In this document: positions 34,016-45,129 of the stretch, one piece after another
How positions within the stretch are numbered: the first letter of the stretch is position 1
Layout: each line of letters begins with the position of its first letter
NCBI RefSeq assembly: GCF_020085105.1
Contig: NC_058048.1
Coordinates: 1,034,596-1,098,595 of the forward strand
Length of the DNA: 64,000 nt
Source of the DNA: Siniperca chuatsi
Taxonomy: Eukaryota; Chordata; Actinopteri; Centrarchiformes; Sinipercidae
Reading direction: 5' to 3'
Made by a program: the position numbers and the translations under genes
Notes under the pieces: generated by a model
The model's input: the letters and a program-made list of their open reading frames with translations, nothing else
Database searches by the model: none
Told to the model about the DNA's origin: nothing

Positions 34016-36457
34016 TCAGTCCGGATGGTGAGCGTGGAATTCAGTCAACAAGGAGGGATCGAGGATGTCATGTCGGGGAATCCATGATCTTTCCTCCGGA
34101 CCGTAGCCCTCCCAGTCCACCAGATACTCCAGAAGACCACCACGGCGTCGGGAGTCCAAGATCTCACTGACCTGGTAAGCGGCTCCATCCTCTACGATTA
34201 GCGGTAAGGGGGGATCTGCCGAATCGCCAGGCTCTGTAGAGACGGAGACAGAGGGATAGAAAGGTTTAAGCAGAGATACGTGGAAGGTTGGATGAATCTT
34301 GTATTGTGGTGGTAACTGAAGCTTGAATGTCACCGGATTGATTTGTTCTGTTATGGTAAAGGGACCAATGAATCTGGGACTGAGCTTGTTGCAGGGCAGG
34401 CGCATCCTGATATCGCGGGTGGATAGCCAGACCTTCTGGCCAGGTTGGTACGTTGGAGTGGTGGATCTCCTACGGTCGGCCGTCAGCCTGCGCCTGCAGA
34501 GTGCTCTTCTGAGTTGCCGATGAGCTGCGTCCCAGACCCTCTCGCTCTCTCGGAACCAGTAGTCCACGGAAGGGACCTCTGACGGCTCCCCAGACCATGG
34601 AAAGAGAGGAGGCTGGTAACCGAGCACGCACTGGAAGGGAGTGAGTCCAGTAGATGGTTGACGTAGCGAGTTTTGTGCGTACTCGGCCCAGCCCAGGAAC
34701 TGGTTCCAAGAGTTCTGATGGCCATGGCAGAAGGTACGTAGAAAACGCCCAATATCCTGAATCTTCCTCTCCGTCTGGCCATTGCTTTGGGGATGGTAAC
34801 CAGAGGAGAGGCTGATGGTCACACCCAGGAGCGAGAAGAAGGCCCTCCAAATCCGGGAGATGAATTGTGGACCTCTATCTGAAACGATGTCTTCCGGTAT
34901 CCCAAAGTATCTAAAGACCTGGTTGAAGAGACATTCTGCCAAGGCCCAGCGTGCCTGGCGCGGGTTGAGACGTTTGGCTCTCTTGAGATACTCTAGGTTC
35001 TTGTGATCTGTTAACACAGTGAATGGATGTTGAGCACCCTCCAACCAATGTCTCCATTCCTCTAGTGCCAACTTCACGGCTAGTAGTTCACGGTCACCGA
35101 TGTCATAGTTTCTCTCCGCCGGGTTGAGTTTCCGAGAGAAGAAAGCACATGGGTGGAGTTTGGCTGGATCTCCCTGTAGTTGCGAGAGTACCGCTCCTAC
35201 CCCTGTAGTAGAGGCGTCCACCTCGACTGTGAAGGGTTTCTCGGGGTCTGGATGGGTGAGGAGCGGTGCACTGGTGAATGCTCTCTTGAGGAGGTCGAAA
35301 GCTTCTTGCGCTGCTTGTGGCCAGGACAGAGACTTGGGCTTGTTGTGAAGGAGACTGGTCAAAGGGTGGACTATCTTGCTGTAGTCCAGAATGAAGCGGC
35401 GGTAGAAGTTAGCGAACCCCAGGAATCGTTGTAGTTCCTTTATCGTAGTTGGAGTGGGCCAATTCCTGATGGCCTCCACTTTCCCTTCGTCCATCTGGAT
35501 GCCACTGCTCCTGATGACGTAACCAAGGAACTGCACGGAGGATCGATGGAACTCGCACTTCTCAGCCTTGAGGAAGAGCTGATGGCCGTGGCGCTCGAGG
35601 ACCTCCCATAGCGTGATGGCGATGGTCCTCCTGCGTCCACGGGAGTAGATCAGGATGTCGTCGATGTATACTATGGCGAATTTGTGAAGGAAATCCCTGA
35701 GCACCTCATGGATGAAGTCCTGGAAGACGGAAGGGGCGTTAGCCAGACCGTAGGGCATGACGAGATACTCATAATGGCCGGTGGGTGTTACGAAGGCTGT
35801 TTTCCATTCGTCTCCCTCCCGTATCCGTATCAGGTTGTAGGCGCTGCGGAGGTCTAACTTGGTGTAGATGGTGGCACCGCGAAGTTGTTCCAGTGCAGCA
35901 GGGACGAGCGGAAGTGGGTAACGGAACTTGACTGTAATCCGATTGAGTGTTCTATAATCTATGCAGGGCCGCAAGCCTCCGTCCTTCTTGGCCACAAAGA
36001 AGAAACTTGAGGCTGCTGGAGAAGTGGATGGTCTGATATACCCCTGGGCTAGGGCCTCCTCAATATACTCACCCATGGCTTGTTGTTCTGGTAGGGACAA
36101 TGGATAGATTCTACCCTTGGGCACTGGTTCACCCGGTAGGAGATCAATTGCACAGTCCCATGGCCGATGCGGGGGTAACTGGGAGGCTCTCTTTGGACAG
36201 AAAACATCTTGATATGCGGCATAGCAAGCCGGAATGTCCACTGACTGTTTCTCCTTAGGACTTTCAATGGACGTAGCACACAGGGGAAGACTCTGGGAGT
36301 TATACGAGGATGGTCGTGGCAGCCGCGGGAAACAGCCAGGATAACAGGACTTGCCCCATTTCAGCACTTCTCCTGTAGTCCAGGAAATGATGGGGTCATG
36401 TTGCTCCAACCAGGGCCGCCCCAAGATAACCTCAGCAGTCGATCCCTCCAGAACCAT
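34016..36457 (-). pseudogene. Ty3/gypsy element 2, pol with in-frame internal deletion
   Basis: One open frame of 813 codons runs on the minus strand from the end of the protease ([14 protein letters not shown]) through RT (YIDDILIYS near 35650) and RNase H ([25 protein letters not shown]). After RARWAL it jumps directly to [13 protein letters not shown], skipping the rest of RNase H, the integrase zinc-binding region and the first catalytic Asp of integrase. It then continues through [27 protein letters not shown] and a chromodomain ([18 protein letters not shown]). About 225 codons present in element 1 are missing, with the frame kept. Integrase cannot be functional. Confidence 0.9.
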
Positions 36458-36549
36458 TAAATGCAGTTGTTCTTCATGTAGTACCCCTACCTGGAGGGTG
36501 ATGGGAACCGTAGCCTTCTGAACCCCACGACGGCTGATTGATTTCCCGG

Positions 36550-37596
36550 TTATGGCAGTGATTCGGTAACTGGTAGACGTGAGGAAGTCTTGATCTTTAG
36601 TTGCCGGCAGAGGGCGCCAGAGATGAAATTGCCGGCTGACCTGGAGTCGATGAGGGCTTGTACTGGAAGGGATAGAGTAGGTGTAACCAGGATGATTCTT
36701 GTAGACAAAGGCTTACTACATGGGAGACTCTGAATAATTGCACTCACCATAGGTTTAGGTGGTCTCACGGGACAGGTGGCCCTGTTATGTCCTGAGGCTC
36801 CACAGTACAGACACAACCTGTGGGTCAGCCGTCTCTGCCGCTCCGCCTGGGTTAAATGGTTGGAGTCTAACTGCATGGGTTCGGGCTCAGGTTCTGGAGA
36901 GCGATGTTTTTCTAGCTGACGGGGATGGTGAGTGTGTGGTGGATGATCCTGGTGTTCCACCCAACATGTCCGCATACGAGTAGCCACCCTAATGGCTAAC
37001 TGGATAAACCTTTCTAGGCCGATGGTGTCTTCGTATGCTACCAGATGCAATCGTACGCGGGGCTCCAATCCCTGACGGAAGGTGGTGATGAGGGATTGCT
37101 CATTCCAACCGCTTGCTGCCGCGAGGGTTCGGAATTCCAGGGCGTAGTCCTGGATAGACCGCTGACCTTGCTTTAGCTGGTATAATTTCTCACCAGCTGA
37201 GAAGTCACCGGCGGGTCGACCGAATACCTCGCGGAAGTGATCTAGGAAACTCGTCAGAGACTGGGTGACGGATCCATCTTGTGACCAGATGGACTCTGCC
37301 GACTGCAACGCTCTCCCTTGCAGCTGGGATATAACGAAGGCAATCTTGGAGCGTTCAGTGGGATATAAGGGCGATTGCATCTCCAGGACCAGGGTACACT
37401 GCAAAATGAATCCATTGCTGTCCTCCGCCAAGCCAGAGAAGGGCGCTGGTTTGGCCATGGGGCTGGAACAATGCGGAACTGCTGGAGTGACGGGAGCGGA
37501 AGCGGAAGCAGTGGAGGAGGACGTGGAAGATGGTGGAGCATTGAGGCCACGGCGTAGGATCTCCACCAGCTCCTGGAAGGGGTCCGTGGCACTCAT
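36550..37596 (-). CDS. Ty3/gypsy element 2, gag and start of protease
   Basis: The ATG at 37596 opens 348 codons: an S/T/A-rich start, [52 protein letters not shown], the CCHC knuckle [14 protein letters not shown] and the protease site. The protease site reads [11 protein letters not shown], where element 1 has DSG; the Gly-to-Arg change hits the catalytic triad. A frame change near 36590 separates it from pol. The gag part looks intact. Confidence 0.88.
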   Translation of the reverse strand: MSATDPFQELVEILRRGLNAPPSSTSSSTASASAPVTPAVPHCSSPMAKPAPFSGLAEDSNGFILQCTLVLEMQSPLYPTERSKIAFVISQLQGRALQSAESIWSQDGSVTQSLTSFLDHFREVFGRPAGDFSAGEKLYQLKQGQRSIQDYALEFRTLAAASGWNEQSLITTFRQGLEPRVRLHLVAYEDTIGLERFIQLAIRVATRMRTCWVEHQDHPPHTHHPRQLEKHRSPEPEPEPMQLDSNHLTQAERQRRLTHRLCLYCGASGHNRATCPVRPPKPMVSAIIQSLPCSKPLSTRIILVTPTLSLPVQALIDSRSAGNFISGALCRQLKIKTSSRLPVTESLP

Positions 37597-37616
37597 GTTG
37601 CAATCCTGTTGTTTCG

Positions 37617-37625
37617 GTCCGGTCT
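37617..37625 (-). promoter_or_regulatory. Self-complementary primer-binding site of element 2
   Basis: On the minus strand agaccggac follows the LTR end after two bases, exactly as in element 1. It is complementary to gtccggtct at 37979-37971 in the 5' LTR, which lies 30 bp downstream of a TATAAAA box (38009-38003). Confidence 0.7.
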
Positions 37626-37627
37626 TC

Positions 37628-38129
37628 TGTTACGGAACAGACCAACCCGGAGACACAGGTAAGGTGATTTCGAGGGTTTATTGATTACAGAGATAATAAT
37701 AGAGTTTGTAAGAGCAAAGAAGATACCCTTGGATCACTGATGGGAGTGAAGTGCAGGAGCTGGATAGCTGCACACGAGGCGACGGGAACTGGAGTCACAC
37801 ACACAGGTGACGGAAGACACTCCGGAGCCGGGTGAACACTGTTACCCACAGGAGACTGGAGTCGAGTGAAGGTTAGCAGCTCTTGGATGACTGAGAACAA
37901 TGACTAGCGTCGTAGTAGAGTCCGTGGTAAACTGAAGGTAGGAGGCGTAGCTCTGTCCTTCTAGCGAACGAGACCGGACACTGACTGAGGTGAAGAGTGG
38001 AGTTTTATAATGGAGAGGAGTGGCTAATTGCCACCAGGTGTGTGTTGAGTCACAGGTGCAGGTGATTAGTATTCTGGTGAGGAGGAACGGTGTGGCTGAG
38101 ATGAGGTGGAGCCTGGCGTGTCTGTGACA
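37628..38129 (-). repeat. 5' LTR of Ty3/gypsy element 2
   Basis: On the minus strand it begins TGTCACAGACACGCC at 38129. TATAAAA at 38009-38003 and the start motif gtccggtct at 37979-37971 define U3 and R. Confidence 0.92.
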
Positions 38130-38239
38130 TATATACACACACACACCTGTTCTTTTCATTTACTGTTGTTCTGTATGTACACAGGTTATGCACTCACAGA
38201 GATTAAATGAGCCTCCTCTAAAGCCCTGGGTCATTGTGA

Positions 38240-39374
38240 GCAGTGCTGGGAAGATGGAGTGTGCCCATTGTGCCCATTGTGCCCACAGGAGTAGCTGAGA
38301 CCTGTACTCATGTTGGTGCTCTCTTGTTTAAGTTGGAGGCAACAGTTCGAATTCACGGCACAAAGACGGTCACTGATGTGCCAGCATACTGGGTTTTGCC
38401 TAGCAACTTGAGCAAGATTCACCCAGAAGTGGATATAGGATATAGGATCGACTACACCTCCTCAGTTGCACAAAGGAAGACATTAGACCAGTGAATAAAT
38501 ACACAGTCCACAGCACCAGTCATAAGGAGTCGGGGACAAAAACTGAAAACTCCTCCAGGTAATCTTGAAGATTTATCACCACTACTTGATACGTTACTGC
38601 ACCATAGCAAGGCCATTGGTTTGTCAGGGATGGAGACGTACTATGCACAATACACACTGCTGCACCATCCTCTGCTTTACCTCCATGCCTGGCAAAATCC
38701 CTGTATGATGAAAGCATAGATGCCAGTGACCTGTCTGCTGTCCTGCTGGCCTGTGAGAAGAACATGAATGCTGTATGTGTGACGGACGAGCAGGCAGCAG
38801 CTGTAGAGCAGTACACCAGGCAACAACATCTGTCGTCTGCGTGGTATGATTACAGCGTCAAAAATGCATGCTGTATATGCCACCTTTCTGGAGAGGCCAC
38901 CCCACACAGTTTTGAAGCAGGTGTGTTACCCACACGCACAGCACACAATATCAACTGTCCAAACCAGATGGGGTATCAGTCATGAGGGGGATGCTAGAAA
39001 GGCCTACACAGCTGTGGAAAGGGCTACCTGGAGGTGAAATGTCCTTACAAATATCGGTCCTGCAGCATCCAACAGGCATTGGCCAGGACAAAGACTTTTG
39101 TCTCCAGTTGTCCTCAAACAACCTTCAGTTAAAAAGAGACCACCGCTTCTACACACAGATCCAGACACAGATTTATGTCACCCAATCAAATCACTGTGAT
39201 CTTGTCGTTTGGACTGAAAACAATTTCACTGTGGTGCGTGCCTTTCCAGACCAGGATTTCTGGGAACCTTGTCTAAAAAAAGCATTCTTCAAGAAAGTGT
39301 GCGTCCCAGAACTTGTGGCAAAATATTACTCAAAGGACATGCAGCCTCATGTTCCAAATGAAAAAGAGCAGTAG
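38240..39374 (+). pseudogene. SWIM/YqaJ-type nuclease of the ISL2EU-like transposon (frameshifted)
   Basis: Readable parts in order are the second half of a SWIM-type zinc finger (AETCTHVGALLFKLEATVRIH; the first Cys pair is lost by a frameshift), a linker with LLACEKNMNAVCVTDEQ, and the YqaJ-fold core. The core starts WGISHEGDARKAYTAV (about 38970), continues in another frame with EVKCPYKYRSCSIQQAL, then QTQIYVTQSNHCDLVVWT and FPDQDFWEPCLKKAF near 39250. YqaJ-type proteins are lambda-exonuclease-like nucleases. At least three frame changes and stops are seen, so it is not functional. Confidence 0.7.
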
Positions 39375-39793
39375 TAAAGAAGTGGCTGTTGTTTATGAAA
39401 GAATTGCACTTAGGCCTACTCAGTTAAGAGGGTTTTTTTTAAGTGTTTTAAAGTGTTATACTTGACTCAAAGAGTATTAGTTTGTTACTTTTGTAACTTT
39501 TGTTAGTTTAGTGTTTCAAAGTAGTTCAACACAAGAAGAACAAGAAACTAAACAGTGCACTTTGCAGGAGATTTTTTTTTTTTAAATATAAGTTTTTAAT
39601 TATCAAATTGTCATCTGAAGTATTTCATGTACAAATAGCATACCATGTTCATTCTAAGGCAGGTACACACACCCCCACAAAAAATACAAACATGTTCAAT
39701 CTCAGGAGGGTACCACACATTCACACACACCAAATAGAAAACAAACATTTCTCCTGGGGTCTTTTTACCATTCAGCATGCACATTTTTTGGTT

Positions 39794-40910
39794 TCATCTG
39801 GCCTTACAACACTTGGACACGTTAACTAGAATACAGCAAACATTAACAATCTTATCAAGAAGGGTAAATTCTTCATCCTTACAGGGAAGCAACAAACTAA
39901 TTGGTATTGTGTTATGTAATAGTGTGTACCTATTGTGCAAGCTACCTATTACCCTTTCTGCGTGTATCCTAAGGTGTGCTATAGCACGTGTGTCTTCCAC
40001 ATCCTTAGTATTGAGTTGACATCTGCTTTTAGTGAATGCAGGAGTTTTAACTTCCGCGCACATCATTCCCACACTGTCTTTAATATCAAAGCCTTGGTCC
40101 GCTAACACTAAATCACCAGGCAACAGTTTGTTAAGAAATCCACAATTCTTGGTTTACATGCTTGTCAGATGCTTAAGCATCATTTATGTGGCATTGTAGC
40201 TTGTAAACAGTGTCTCAGGCCAGTACAACAAGGGAGAAAGGCATGCATACAGCACGTCGATGGTGTCGGCAAAGGTAGCAGAAAGAGTTCTGCGTGGCAC
40301 ATTAAAAATGTGTGAAAGATGCTGGATTAGAAGATCAAGCCTTAGACGATTGAGTGCAAGTAAAACCATTTGAAATTGTGACAGCTTCTTTGAAACAGGA
40401 AGGGCTTAACTGTAGCAAACATTGACAACAAAATTGCAAAACATGGAAGTCCTGTATAATATCGTACCTTCTCTGTATTATCTCTGAAAAACTCTTCATC
40501 CATCTTTAACTTGTTCAACTCAGACCTAAGCTCCCTATTTTCCTGCAAAACACGGGTTAGTTCTGCACTGCTTTGCTCACAGAACTGGCATTCTACTCTA
40601 AGTCTCTTAGCTACTGGTTTGTCTGTTTCTGTCTGTTCACTATATTCCTCCTCTTCCATAGCTCCTGCCTCTGCTTGATCCACATATCCCTCTTCTTCTG
40701 CAGCTTCTGCATGTTCTTGGACTCAATCTCTCTCATCTTCATTCATGTTGTTTTGTCCACTTTGGCCTCCTCCCTCTGATTCTCTCAAACAGTGTTTATG
40801 TTGTCTGCGGCCATGCCGATATAACACTGTGGCCGTGACTTCAGAGTGACCCAGGTGCAGGGTTGGAGCCCAGTCTGAATGAGACTCGTCCATCTCATAT
40901 GCTGGTTTAC
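39794..40910 (-). pseudogene. ISL2EU-like DDE transposase, second exon (frameshifted, with central deletion)
   Basis: The exon starts at 40910 after the acceptor cttcccaaag and completes the THAP region with KPAYEMDESHSDWAPTLHLG. It has an in-frame TGA near 40728, then a glutamate-rich coil (SELNKLKMDEEFFRDNTEKV) and YYTGLPCFAILLSMF. After a frame change comes a helical part (40369-40184), then the C-terminal catalytic block (40123-39794) with PGDLVLADQGFDIKDSVG and HLRIHAERVIGSLHNRY. Between the last two parts the segment holding the first catalytic Asp is missing. The transposase would cut and paste the element. Confidence 0.75.
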
Positions 40911-41054
40911 CTTTGGGAAGACAAAAGTATCCACATTGAAACAAATTATTGCAATCAACAGTGGAAATAATATATGTAATATTATACAATACTACATGTT
41001 GTGTTATAATGTAATATTTATTTATTTATTTTTATTTATTTAATTAATATGAAG

Positions 41055-41275
41055 ACTTCAGATGCAAAAGCCTCTAAGTGCCATCTCAAATGTTCTTCTA
41101 AAATGAGCATTTTTTTCAAGCTCATATCTTTAGGTTCAGTAATTTCACTTTAATGGCAATTAATAGGTCATTGTCATTAAAGTTAAATAACTGAACATAA
41201 ACATATGAGCTTGATAAAAATGCTCATTTTAGAAAAAAATTTCAGACAGCACTTAGAGGCTTTTGCATCTGAAGT
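41055..41275. mobile_element. Palindromic MITE with about 100-bp inverted repeats
   Basis: The left arm acttcagatgcaaaagcctctaagtg...ctaaaatgagcattttt...agctcatat is mirrored at the right end, and the whole 221 bp can fold into one long hairpin. It lies in the intron of the THAP transposase gene. No clear target duplication; it is followed by a poly(A) run. Confidence 0.85.
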
Positions 41276-41591
41276 AAAAAAAAAAACATACTAGATACTA
41301 ATACTAGATATTATGCTTTCAGTTCCAACTGAACTCATGTGGCAACATATTTAAGTGTTATTAAAAGAATTTCTCGTGCTTCAGTCACAGTGATCAAAAA
41401 TAGCGCTCTGTTTTGATCACATGCATTCAGCACGCTTTATTTGAACTAGCTTAACTTAGCTTGCTCACTTTGCCGCAATGTCGACAGAATACGGCATAGT
41501 TACAAAATGTAGAGGAACCTATGACTACTCCTCTCGGTAACAGAACAAAATGAGAACACAATCATTTGCTAAGTGAGGTTTATACACTTAC

Positions 41592-41811
41592 CTGAATGAA
41601 AATGCCTGGAACACACTTTAAGTGATCTTGGGATGTCTGCGAAATGTATGTCCGTAAGTCTTTTGGCGGATATCCAGGCCATCCGTCTCCGCTTTGTTAC
41701 ATCAGACAGATGACTCCCTTCATTTTGTTTCCAGGCCGGAAAACAATAAAAAGAAAGACCGTTGTCTATTTTTCTTACATTACATCAAACAACACAGCAG
41801 GTTCTTCCCAT
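41592..41811 (-). pseudogene. THAP-domain exon of the ISL2EU-like transposase
   Basis: The minus-strand ATG at 41811 gives MGRTCCVV, then an in-frame TGA, and continues with CNVRKIDNGLSFYCFPAWK, KRRRMAWISAKRL and VCSRHFHS. Cys-X-Cys...C-X2-H spacing and the Trp-containing RRRMAWI block are those of a THAP zinc finger. The donor is cattcag|gtaagtg at 41592; the split Gly codon joins exactly to the acceptor at 40910. THAP fingers bind the transposon ends. Confidence 0.75.
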
Positions 41812-41959
41812 GACTAAAACTTCGTCGGCGCGTCAGAACAAGTGGCCTCACAATATGGCGATTTTCCCCATCATGGCGCCATCGCGGCGCTAGAGCCGTT
41901 ACGTGACACCCCCATACTCTATTCTAGTAGTTATGGAATTCCGGCACTTCTAGTGTTAA

Positions 41960-42960
41960 AGTGGTAAATGGAACATGTAAGTATCTGGGGATTTATCTCA
42001 CAGACACATTTGAAAATTTGTTCAAATTTAAAAAAAATTTAATACATACATATTATATAATGTTTTAATTTCACATCTCTCCCTATGTCTTTCCCACTCA
42101 ATACCAATCATCTATTTCCTCCATTTACCATGGACAGTGGATTTTGTACCAGGTGGCATCAGAACATTGCAGGACCTGTAAAATTATAGCATTTTTAAAA
42201 ATCTTTTCAGCAGGTAGTAGAAACATTTCAATCTCAAAATCACTTTTTTCGATACCTGCAGGTCAGTAGTTTCCCAACTCTACCAGACCCTACACTAAGT
42301 CATGCATTTTTGAAGCCACTCCTTCTCCTTAAAAGAATGATATCTCAGCTAATCGAGTCAATTCAAGATGATTCCCTGATAGAAATTAAGTCCAGGTGGG
42401 AGAAGGTCTTGTATGCTTCATTGAGGAGGATGATATTCTTCATAGAGTTCATTCATTGTGTATCTGTGTCAATCATGGAATAAAATTCATCCAGAGATAG
42501 CTTTTTTCAGCCAGGCTTTTCAATATGCATGCTTATCCATCCTTACATAGTTTCTTGTATGAAATAGTATTCTGAAACACTATCAGAAATTCTAAATACA
42601 TCACAAATCACAATGCACATTTAAAAACATTGTTTGAATTCCCTCTTCTACAGAAGTAATTCCAAATCATTTTTCCAATACTGTAGCATTTGTGACTTTA
42701 TTGGTCAGATGTCTTATAGTGCTGCAATGGAAGTTATCTGCCCTCCCAACCAATTCCTTATGGATTAAAGACATCTTCCGCTATAGTACCTTTGACTTAC
42801 ATTGAAAGGTTCCTCCTCAAAATTTGACAAAATGTCTTTACCTGTCTGGAAAAGCTTTCCTCTTTCCTCTTTCACTTAACCTGAGTAAAAAACCAAGACA
42901 TTGACCATCTGCACACACTACTTGACAGCAGTGCGTGCAGATGTGGTGGCCACCAAATTC
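41960..42960 (+). pseudogene. L1-like LINE, decayed C-terminal part of ORF2
   Basis: Scattered plus-strand words fit the region downstream of an L1-type RT: CKYLGIYLTDTFENLFKF near 41970, FRYLQVSSFPTLPDP near 42250, IKSRWEKVLYAS near 42385, and FIEFIHCVSV near 42440. All are broken by stops and frameshifts. The reading is by weak resemblance. Confidence 0.4.
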
Positions 42961-43029
42961 AAATTTCCTTCAGATTTTGCTACATTTTTGTTTTAATTTG
43001 TTATTGTTTCGCCTTTATTACTGAAGTAC

Positions 43030-45125
43030 ATATTATCTGTGGAACCACGTATATATACTTGCCAATGTCAGAAACCGGAGCACAGGGATTGGATTAAGTG
43101 CAGAGATGGTTACTGCCCACGACATCTTCCAACCACCCAGCCAGACCAGCCAGACCAATCGTCACTGCAAGCCGTGCAATCATCCCAGGAAGCAGGGGAA
43201 GAGAGCCAGGATAAGAGCCAAGCTAACCCAGCTTGGACCTAAGGCTATGATGTCGAGTTTTTAATGTTGAGATTTTAACCATAGACAAAAGAATTCACCA
43301 GTGTTTTTGTTGCTGCTGTTTACATTCCCCGAATTGCAAATTCAAAAAGTGCACTACAGGAACTGCATGAGGTCATCAGCAATCACATGACAAAACAACC
43401 AGATAGTATTTTTATTGTAGCTGGTGATTTTAATCAAACAGACCTCAGAACTGTTTTACCTAAATTCCATCAGCATTTCCACACCCCCACCAGGTGAATG
43501 TTTATACAAACATTCCTGGCAGCTACAAAGCTCTCCCTCGCCCCCATTTTGGTCAATCAGACCAATCAGCTACAGCAGCTCTATAGGACTGTTTTGAGTT
43601 TTCAGAGATGCCACGACCCAGGAGAACTACATCAATCTTGATACATCATCAGTGACATCATACATCAGCAAATGTGTTGATGATGTGGTGATCACAAAGA
43701 CAATAAAATCATTCCCCAACCAAAAAGCCTGGATGAATGGAGAGGCGAGGGCAAAAAGCTGTCTTTCGGTCGAAAGGCAGCTTTTTGGGCTCTGGATAGG
43801 TGACAAGGAAGCTTACAACACCGCCAATATGAGACTAAAAGCTGGCATCAAGGAGGCAAAGTGGAGACTTCAGGAGAAATTGAAGAGAGTCCTCAACACC
43901 AGCAAAACCAAAGATATGTGGCGAGCAATCCAGAACATCACAGGCTACCAAAGTAGGAGTGCTCCTGTCATGTGTGAGGCCACGTTGCCAGATGAGCTTT
44001 TACACATTTAATTGATCTCCTCAATAAAGAGTCAGCTGTCTACTCCACCTCCAGAGGACCAGCCACTGTCAGTATCCACAGCAGATTTGAGAAGAACCCT
44101 GCTGAGAGTGAATGTGAGTAAAGCTGCTGGGCCTGATAACATTCCTGGCCGTGTACTAAGAACCTGTTCCAACTAGCTAGTCGATGTCATTACTGACAGT
44201 TTCATAAAACTGATTGGCAAACTTAGCACTCTGCGCTTGAGTACTACACTCTGCAACTGGATATCAGACTTCCTCACAAACAGACCCCAGACAGTTTGGA
44301 TTGCCGTTCAGACCTCCTCCACATTATTCAATTCAATTTTATTTATATAGTGCCAATTTATGACAAAAGTTATCTCATTGCACTTTTCCTATAGAGGAGG
44401 TCCAGACCATTCGCAAGTGACGGTCTAGACTAGTACACTAGTGCTCAACACCGGAGACCCCGAGGGCTATGTGCTCAGTGTCCTCCTGTTCACGCTGAAT
44501 ACCCACGACTGCAATCCCCGATATGAAGAGAACTCTGTTTTGAAGTTTGTTGACGACACTACCATCATCGGCCAAATTTCAAACAACAATGCAAACTCAT
44601 ATCAGGAGGAACTCAATAATCTTGCAGAGTGGTGCACAGAGAACAACCTAATGCTCAATGTCAACAAACCCAAGGAGCTCACTGTTGATTTTAGAAAAAA
44701 GGAGACAAAGACACACACCCATGTGTACATCAGTGGAGCTGAGGTGGAACAGTTTTATGTTTCCTGGGAATCAACATAACAGAGAACCTGTCATGGACAT
44801 CGCATATCTTCACCCTGGTAAAGAAAGCTCAGAAACAATATTTTTTAAGGAAACCTAAGAAGGCAGAATTCCTGTGCCAAGTTCTTGTTAACTTTTACAG
44901 AGGAACAACACAAAGCATCCTGACTGGAAACATTACAAATTGGCATGTGATGTGCACACCCCACGACAGGAGACCTCTGCAGCGGGTGATTTAAACCGCC
45001 CAGCACATCACTGTTACCCATATAGAAGAAGCAGAAGTATCCGCTGCTGTACCACCAGACTACAGAGCAGCTTCTTTCCTCAGGCTGTGAAACTCCTCAA
45101 TTCATCCTCTAAACTCCACCATAAA
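43030..45125 (+). pseudogene. Decayed LINE with endonuclease and RT, split by an L2 tail
   Basis: The endonuclease end is readable at about 43300-43500 with VAAVYIPRIANSKSALQEL and IVAGDFNQTDLRTVL. The linker before RT is at 43652-44011 (WMNGEARAKSC; MWRAIQNITGYQ), the RT start near 44110 ([13 protein letters not shown]). The YxDD-type motif is KFVDDTTIIG near 44535, with downstream NNLMLNVNKPKEL and a 3' part with YRRSRSIRCCTTRLQSSFFPQAV near 45025. The LINE belongs to the jockey/L2 group. About 100 bp of L2 3' UTR at 44327-44430 interrupts it. Many stops; inactive. Confidence 0.65.
44327..44430 (-). mobile_element. L2-type LINE 3' tail fragment
   Basis: attcaattttatttatatagtgccaatttatgaca and cattgcacttttcctatagaggaggtc match the L2 3' end at 2588-2655. 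It lies inside the other LINE and joins RT fragments that are not contiguous. Confidence 0.7.
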
Positions 45126-45129
45126 TAAG

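Larger units (their letters stand above)
33430..38129 (-). mobile_element. Ty3/gypsy chromovirus, element 2, internally deleted
   Basis: Minus-strand relative of element 1. LTRs at 33430-33935 and 37628-38129 are almost identical (a 4-bp difference near 33533 and few substitutions), so the insertion is young. The flanks TACAT (33425-33429) and TATAT (38130-38134) fit a 5-bp duplication with one mismatch. A polypurine tract (gaaggggggggta on the minus strand) lies next to the 3' LTR. gag and a long pol ORF are present, but the middle of pol is deleted in frame. It could be mobilised only by another copy. Confidence 0.92.
38150..41950. mobile_element. ISL2EU/Harbinger-type DNA transposon, degenerate, two convergent genes
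   Basis: A YqaJ-like nuclease gene on the plus strand (about 38240-39374) faces a THAP-containing DDE transposase gene on the minus strand (41811-39794). As I recall, this pairing is described for ISL2EU elements. Both genes carry stops and frameshifts. The outer ends are not clear; the left side is bordered by Ty3/gypsy element 2. A palindromic MITE sits in the transposase intron. Confidence 0.65.
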
